The notes beneath the pieces were generated by a model. It made no database searches. It worked only from the letters and a program-made list of their open reading frames with translations, and had not been told where the DNA came from. 64,000 nucleotides of DNA, from positions 62,001 to 126,000 of the forward strand of contig NZ_JAROCY010000014.1 in the NCBI RefSeq assembly GCF_029436685.1, given 5' to 3'. This document shows positions 61,958-64,000 of the stretch, piece after piece (the stretch's first letter is position 1; every line of letters starts with the position of its first letter). A program made the translations under genes and the position numbers. This stretch comes from Novosphingobium cyanobacteriorum. Its GTDB lineage: Bacteria > Pseudomonadota > Alphaproteobacteria > Sphingomonadales > Sphingomonadaceae.

Positions 61958-64000
61958 ATGAACCTCGAGAAATTCACCGACCGCGCCAAGGGTTTCCTGC
62001 AGGCGGCGCAGACCGTGGCGATCCGCATGAACCACCAGCGGATCACGCCGGACCACATCCTCAAGGCCCTGCTCGAAGATGGCGAGGGCATGGCCAGCGG
62101 GCTGATCGGCCGCGCGGGCGGCAATGCCGCGCTGGCGCAGGCCGAAGTGGACAAGGCGCTGGCGAAGATTCCGGCGGTTTCGGGCAGCGGCGCGCAGCAG
62201 ACGCCGGGCCTGGACAACGATGCCGTGCGCGTGCTGGATTCGGCCGAGCAGATCGCGGCGAAGAGCAACGACAGCTTCGTGACCGTGGAGCGCATCCTCG
62301 TCGCGCTGGCGCTCGCCTCCACCACCACTGCGGGGCAGGCGCTGAAAGCGGCCAATGTTACGCCCCAGGTGCTGGAAGCGGCGATCGTCGCCCTGCGCGG
62401 CGGCCGCACGGCGGACAGCGCCGGCGCGGAAAACGCCTATGACGCGATGAGGAAGTACGCGCGTGACCTGACCGAGGCCGCGCGTGACGGCAAGCTTGAT
62501 CCCGTGATCGGCCGTGACGAGGAAATCCGCCGCACCGTGCAGATCCTTGCCCGCCGCACCAAGAACAACCCGGCGCTGATCGGCGAACCGGGCGTGGGCA
62601 AGACCGCGATTGCCGAAGGGCTGGCGCTGCGCATCGCCAATGGCGACGTGCCGGATTCGCTGAAGGATCGCCGCCTGATGGCGCTCGACATGGGCGCGCT
62701 GATCGCGGGCGCCAAGTATCGCGGCGAGTTCGAGGAACGGCTCAAGGCCGTGCTCGATGAAGTGAAGGGCGCCGAGGGCGAGATCATCCTGTTCATCGAC
62801 GAGATGCACACCCTGATCGGGGCGGGCAAGGGCGAGGGCGCGATGGATGCCTCCAACCTGCTCAAGCCCGCGCTGGCCCGTGGCGAACTGCACTGCATCG
62901 GCGCCACCACGCTGGATGAATACCAGAAGTACGTGGAAAAGGACCCCGCGCTGCAGCGGCGGTTCCAGCCCGTGTTCGTGGGTGAACCCACCGTGGAGGA
63001 TACGATCAGCATCCTGCGCGGGATCAAGGAAAAGTATGAGGTGCACCACGGCGTGCGCATTGCCGACAACGCCATCGTGGCGGCGGCGACGCTTTCCAAC
63101 CGCTACATCTCGGACCGCTTCCTGCCGGACAAGGCGATCGACCTGATGGACGAGGCCGCCAGCCGCATCCGCATGGAAGTGGAGTCCAAGCCCGAGGAGA
63201 TCGAGAAGCTGGACCGGCGCATCATCCAGATGAAGATCGAGGAGATGGCGCTGGCCAAGGAGACCGACCAGCCCTCGCGCGATCGGCTCGCCACGCTGCG
63301 CGAGGAGCTGGCCAACCTTGAGCAGCAGTCGGCCGAACTCACCACCCGCTGGCAGAACGAGCGCGACAAGATCGCGGCGGAAGGCAAGGTCAAGGAACAG
63401 CTCGACGCCGCGCGCGTGGAGCTGGAACAGGCGCAGCGCCAGGGTGATCTCGGCAAGGCGGGCGAGCTGGCCTATGGCCGCATCCCCGAGCTGGAGCGCA
63501 AGCTGGCCGAGGCGCAGGCGACGTCGGAAAACGCCCTGCTGCGCGAGGAAGTGACCGCCGACGACATCGCCGCCGTGGTCAGCAAGTGGACCGGCGTGCC
63601 CGTGGACCGGATGATGGAAGGCGAGCGCGAGAAGCTGCTGCACATGGAAGAGGCGCTGGGCAAGCGCGTGATCGGGCAGAAGGACGCGGTGCTGGCCGTG
63701 TCCAAGGCCGTCCGCCGCGCGCGTGCCGGGCTGCAGGATCCCAACCGGCCGCTGGGCAGCTTCCTGTTCCTGGGCCCCACGGGCGTGGGCAAGACCGAGC
63801 TGACCAAGGCGCTGGCGGGCTTCCTGTTCGACGACGACAACGCGATGGTGCGCATCGACATGAGCGAGTTCATGGAGAAGCACGCCGTTTCGCGGCTGAT
63901 CGGCGCGCCTCCGGGCTATGTCGGCTATGACGAGGGCGGCGTGCTGACCGAAGCGGTGCGGCGCAGGCCCTATCAGGTCGTGCTGTTCGACGAGGTGGAA
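61958..64000 (+). CDS. clpB: ATP-dependent disaggregase ClpB (3'-truncated by window)
   Basis: AAA+ protein-disaggregating chaperone working with DnaK. 681 residues are visible of an expected ~860. N domain [18 protein letters not shown]...[15 protein letters not shown]1 with Walker [10 protein letters not shown] and Walker [15 protein letters not shown], the coiled-coil middle domain (about residues 410-530, including the long charged helices), and NBD2 with Walker [11 protein letters not shown]. The frame is open at base 64000. ATG 61958 follows AGGAGG by 12 bases. A TTGACC (61889-61894) and a CTTG (61901) upstream are only weak promoter candidates. Confidence 0.97.
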   Translation, partial: MNLEKFTDRAKGFLQAAQTVAIRMNHQRITPDHILKALLEDGEGMASGLIGRAGGNAALAQAEVDKALAKIPAVSGSGAQQTPGLDNDAVRVLDSAEQIAAKSNDSFVTVERILVALALASTTTAGQALKAANVTPQVLEAAIVALRGGRTADSAGAENAYDAMRKYARDLTEAARDGKLDPVIGRDEEIRRTVQILARRTKNNPALIGEPGVGKTAIAEGLALRIANGDVPDSLKDRRLMALDMGALIAGAKYRGEFEERLKAVLDEVKGAEGEIILFIDEMHTLIGAGKGEGAMDASNLLKPALARGELHCIGATTLDEYQKYVEKDPALQRRFQPVFVGEPTVEDTISILRGIKEKYEVHHGVRIADNAIVAAATLSNRYISDRFLPDKAIDLMDEAASRIRMEVESKPEEIEKLDRRIIQMKIEEMALAKETDQPSRDRLATLREELANLEQQSAELTTRWQNERDKIAAEGKVKEQLDAARVELEQAQRQGDLGKAGELAYGRIPELERKLAEAQATSENALLREEVTADDIAAVVSKWTGVPVDRMMEGEREKLLHMEEALGKRVIGQKDAVLAVSKAVRRARAGLQDPNRPLGSFLFLGPTGVGKTELTKALAGFLFDDDNAMVRIDMSEFMEKHAVSRLIGAPPGYVGYDEGGVLTEAVRRRPYQVVLFDEVE

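Overview
The window is a chromosomal segment of a high-GC alphaproteobacterium, most probably a sphingomonad of the Novosphingobium/Sphingobium type. I infer this from protein sequence character, the neighbourhood tlpA/argH/lipoprotein/lysA, a LigM/DesA-type O-demethylase, an MlaE with a fused STAS-like domain, ATP12, COQ9, and several families of GC-rich intergenic hairpin repeats. No species assignment is possible by eye. Both edges cut genes: kdpB lacks its start on the left and clpB lacks its end on the right.

Layout. Bases 1-5685 hold the end of a kdp potassium-uptake operon (kdpB, kdpC) overlapping the sensor kinase and response regulator genes kdpD and kdpE, followed by tRNA-Val(UAC). 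Bases 6008-8175 hold a divergent pair, an MFS transporter and a cyclase/formamidase-like hydrolase. Bases 8187-12511 are housekeeping: a TlpA-like thioredoxin, argH, a small lipoprotein, lysA and a siroheme synthase.

Bases 12622-29205 form a catabolic block for lignin-like methoxylated or alkylated phenols. It contains a VAO/PCMH-type flavoprotein with its own cytochrome c and a small Tat protein, an acyl/aryl-CoA ligase, a lipoprotein PQQ alcohol dehydrogenase with a haem domain, an aldehyde dehydrogenase, an amidohydrolase, a phosphatase-like protein, an SDR, two alpha/beta hydrolases, a TauD-type dioxygenase and a VOC protein. It ends with a tetrahydrofolate module: a LigM/DesA-like demethylase, MetF, and a divergent PurU. 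The expected logic is side-chain oxidation by the flavocytochrome and dehydrogenases, then O-demethylation onto THF, with MetF and PurU returning the methyl group to the C1 pool. The block encodes no obvious DNA-binding regulator, but three of its promoter regions, including the MFS/cyclase one, share related TGTA-N-TACA/TACAAA operator-like sites.

Bases 29662-40309 are core genes: rlmJ, a hypothetical-ribD-ribE operon, a metalloprotease/YcgN/SCO1 operon, ankyrin-coq9, feoAB behind a Fur-like box, ssb and queE. Bases 40443-46878 hold valS and, divergently, an mlaEFD-lipoprotein operon for phospholipid transport. Bases 46944-51894 hold small and accessory genes (two hypothetical proteins, a plasmid-stabilisation-like protein, ATP12, HAD, PaiB, RluA and CrcB families). 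Bases 52081-56434 hold rpsU, an FKBP and gatCAB.

Bases 56483-58625 are the most novel stretch: three tandem, overlapping or close-set genes for exported proteins that are clearly paralogous (shared C-x-L-H-[VI]-W-P and C-[HY]-[AS]-E-L motifs) and that I cannot assign to a known family. The window closes with an M16 peptidase lipoprotein and the start of clpB.
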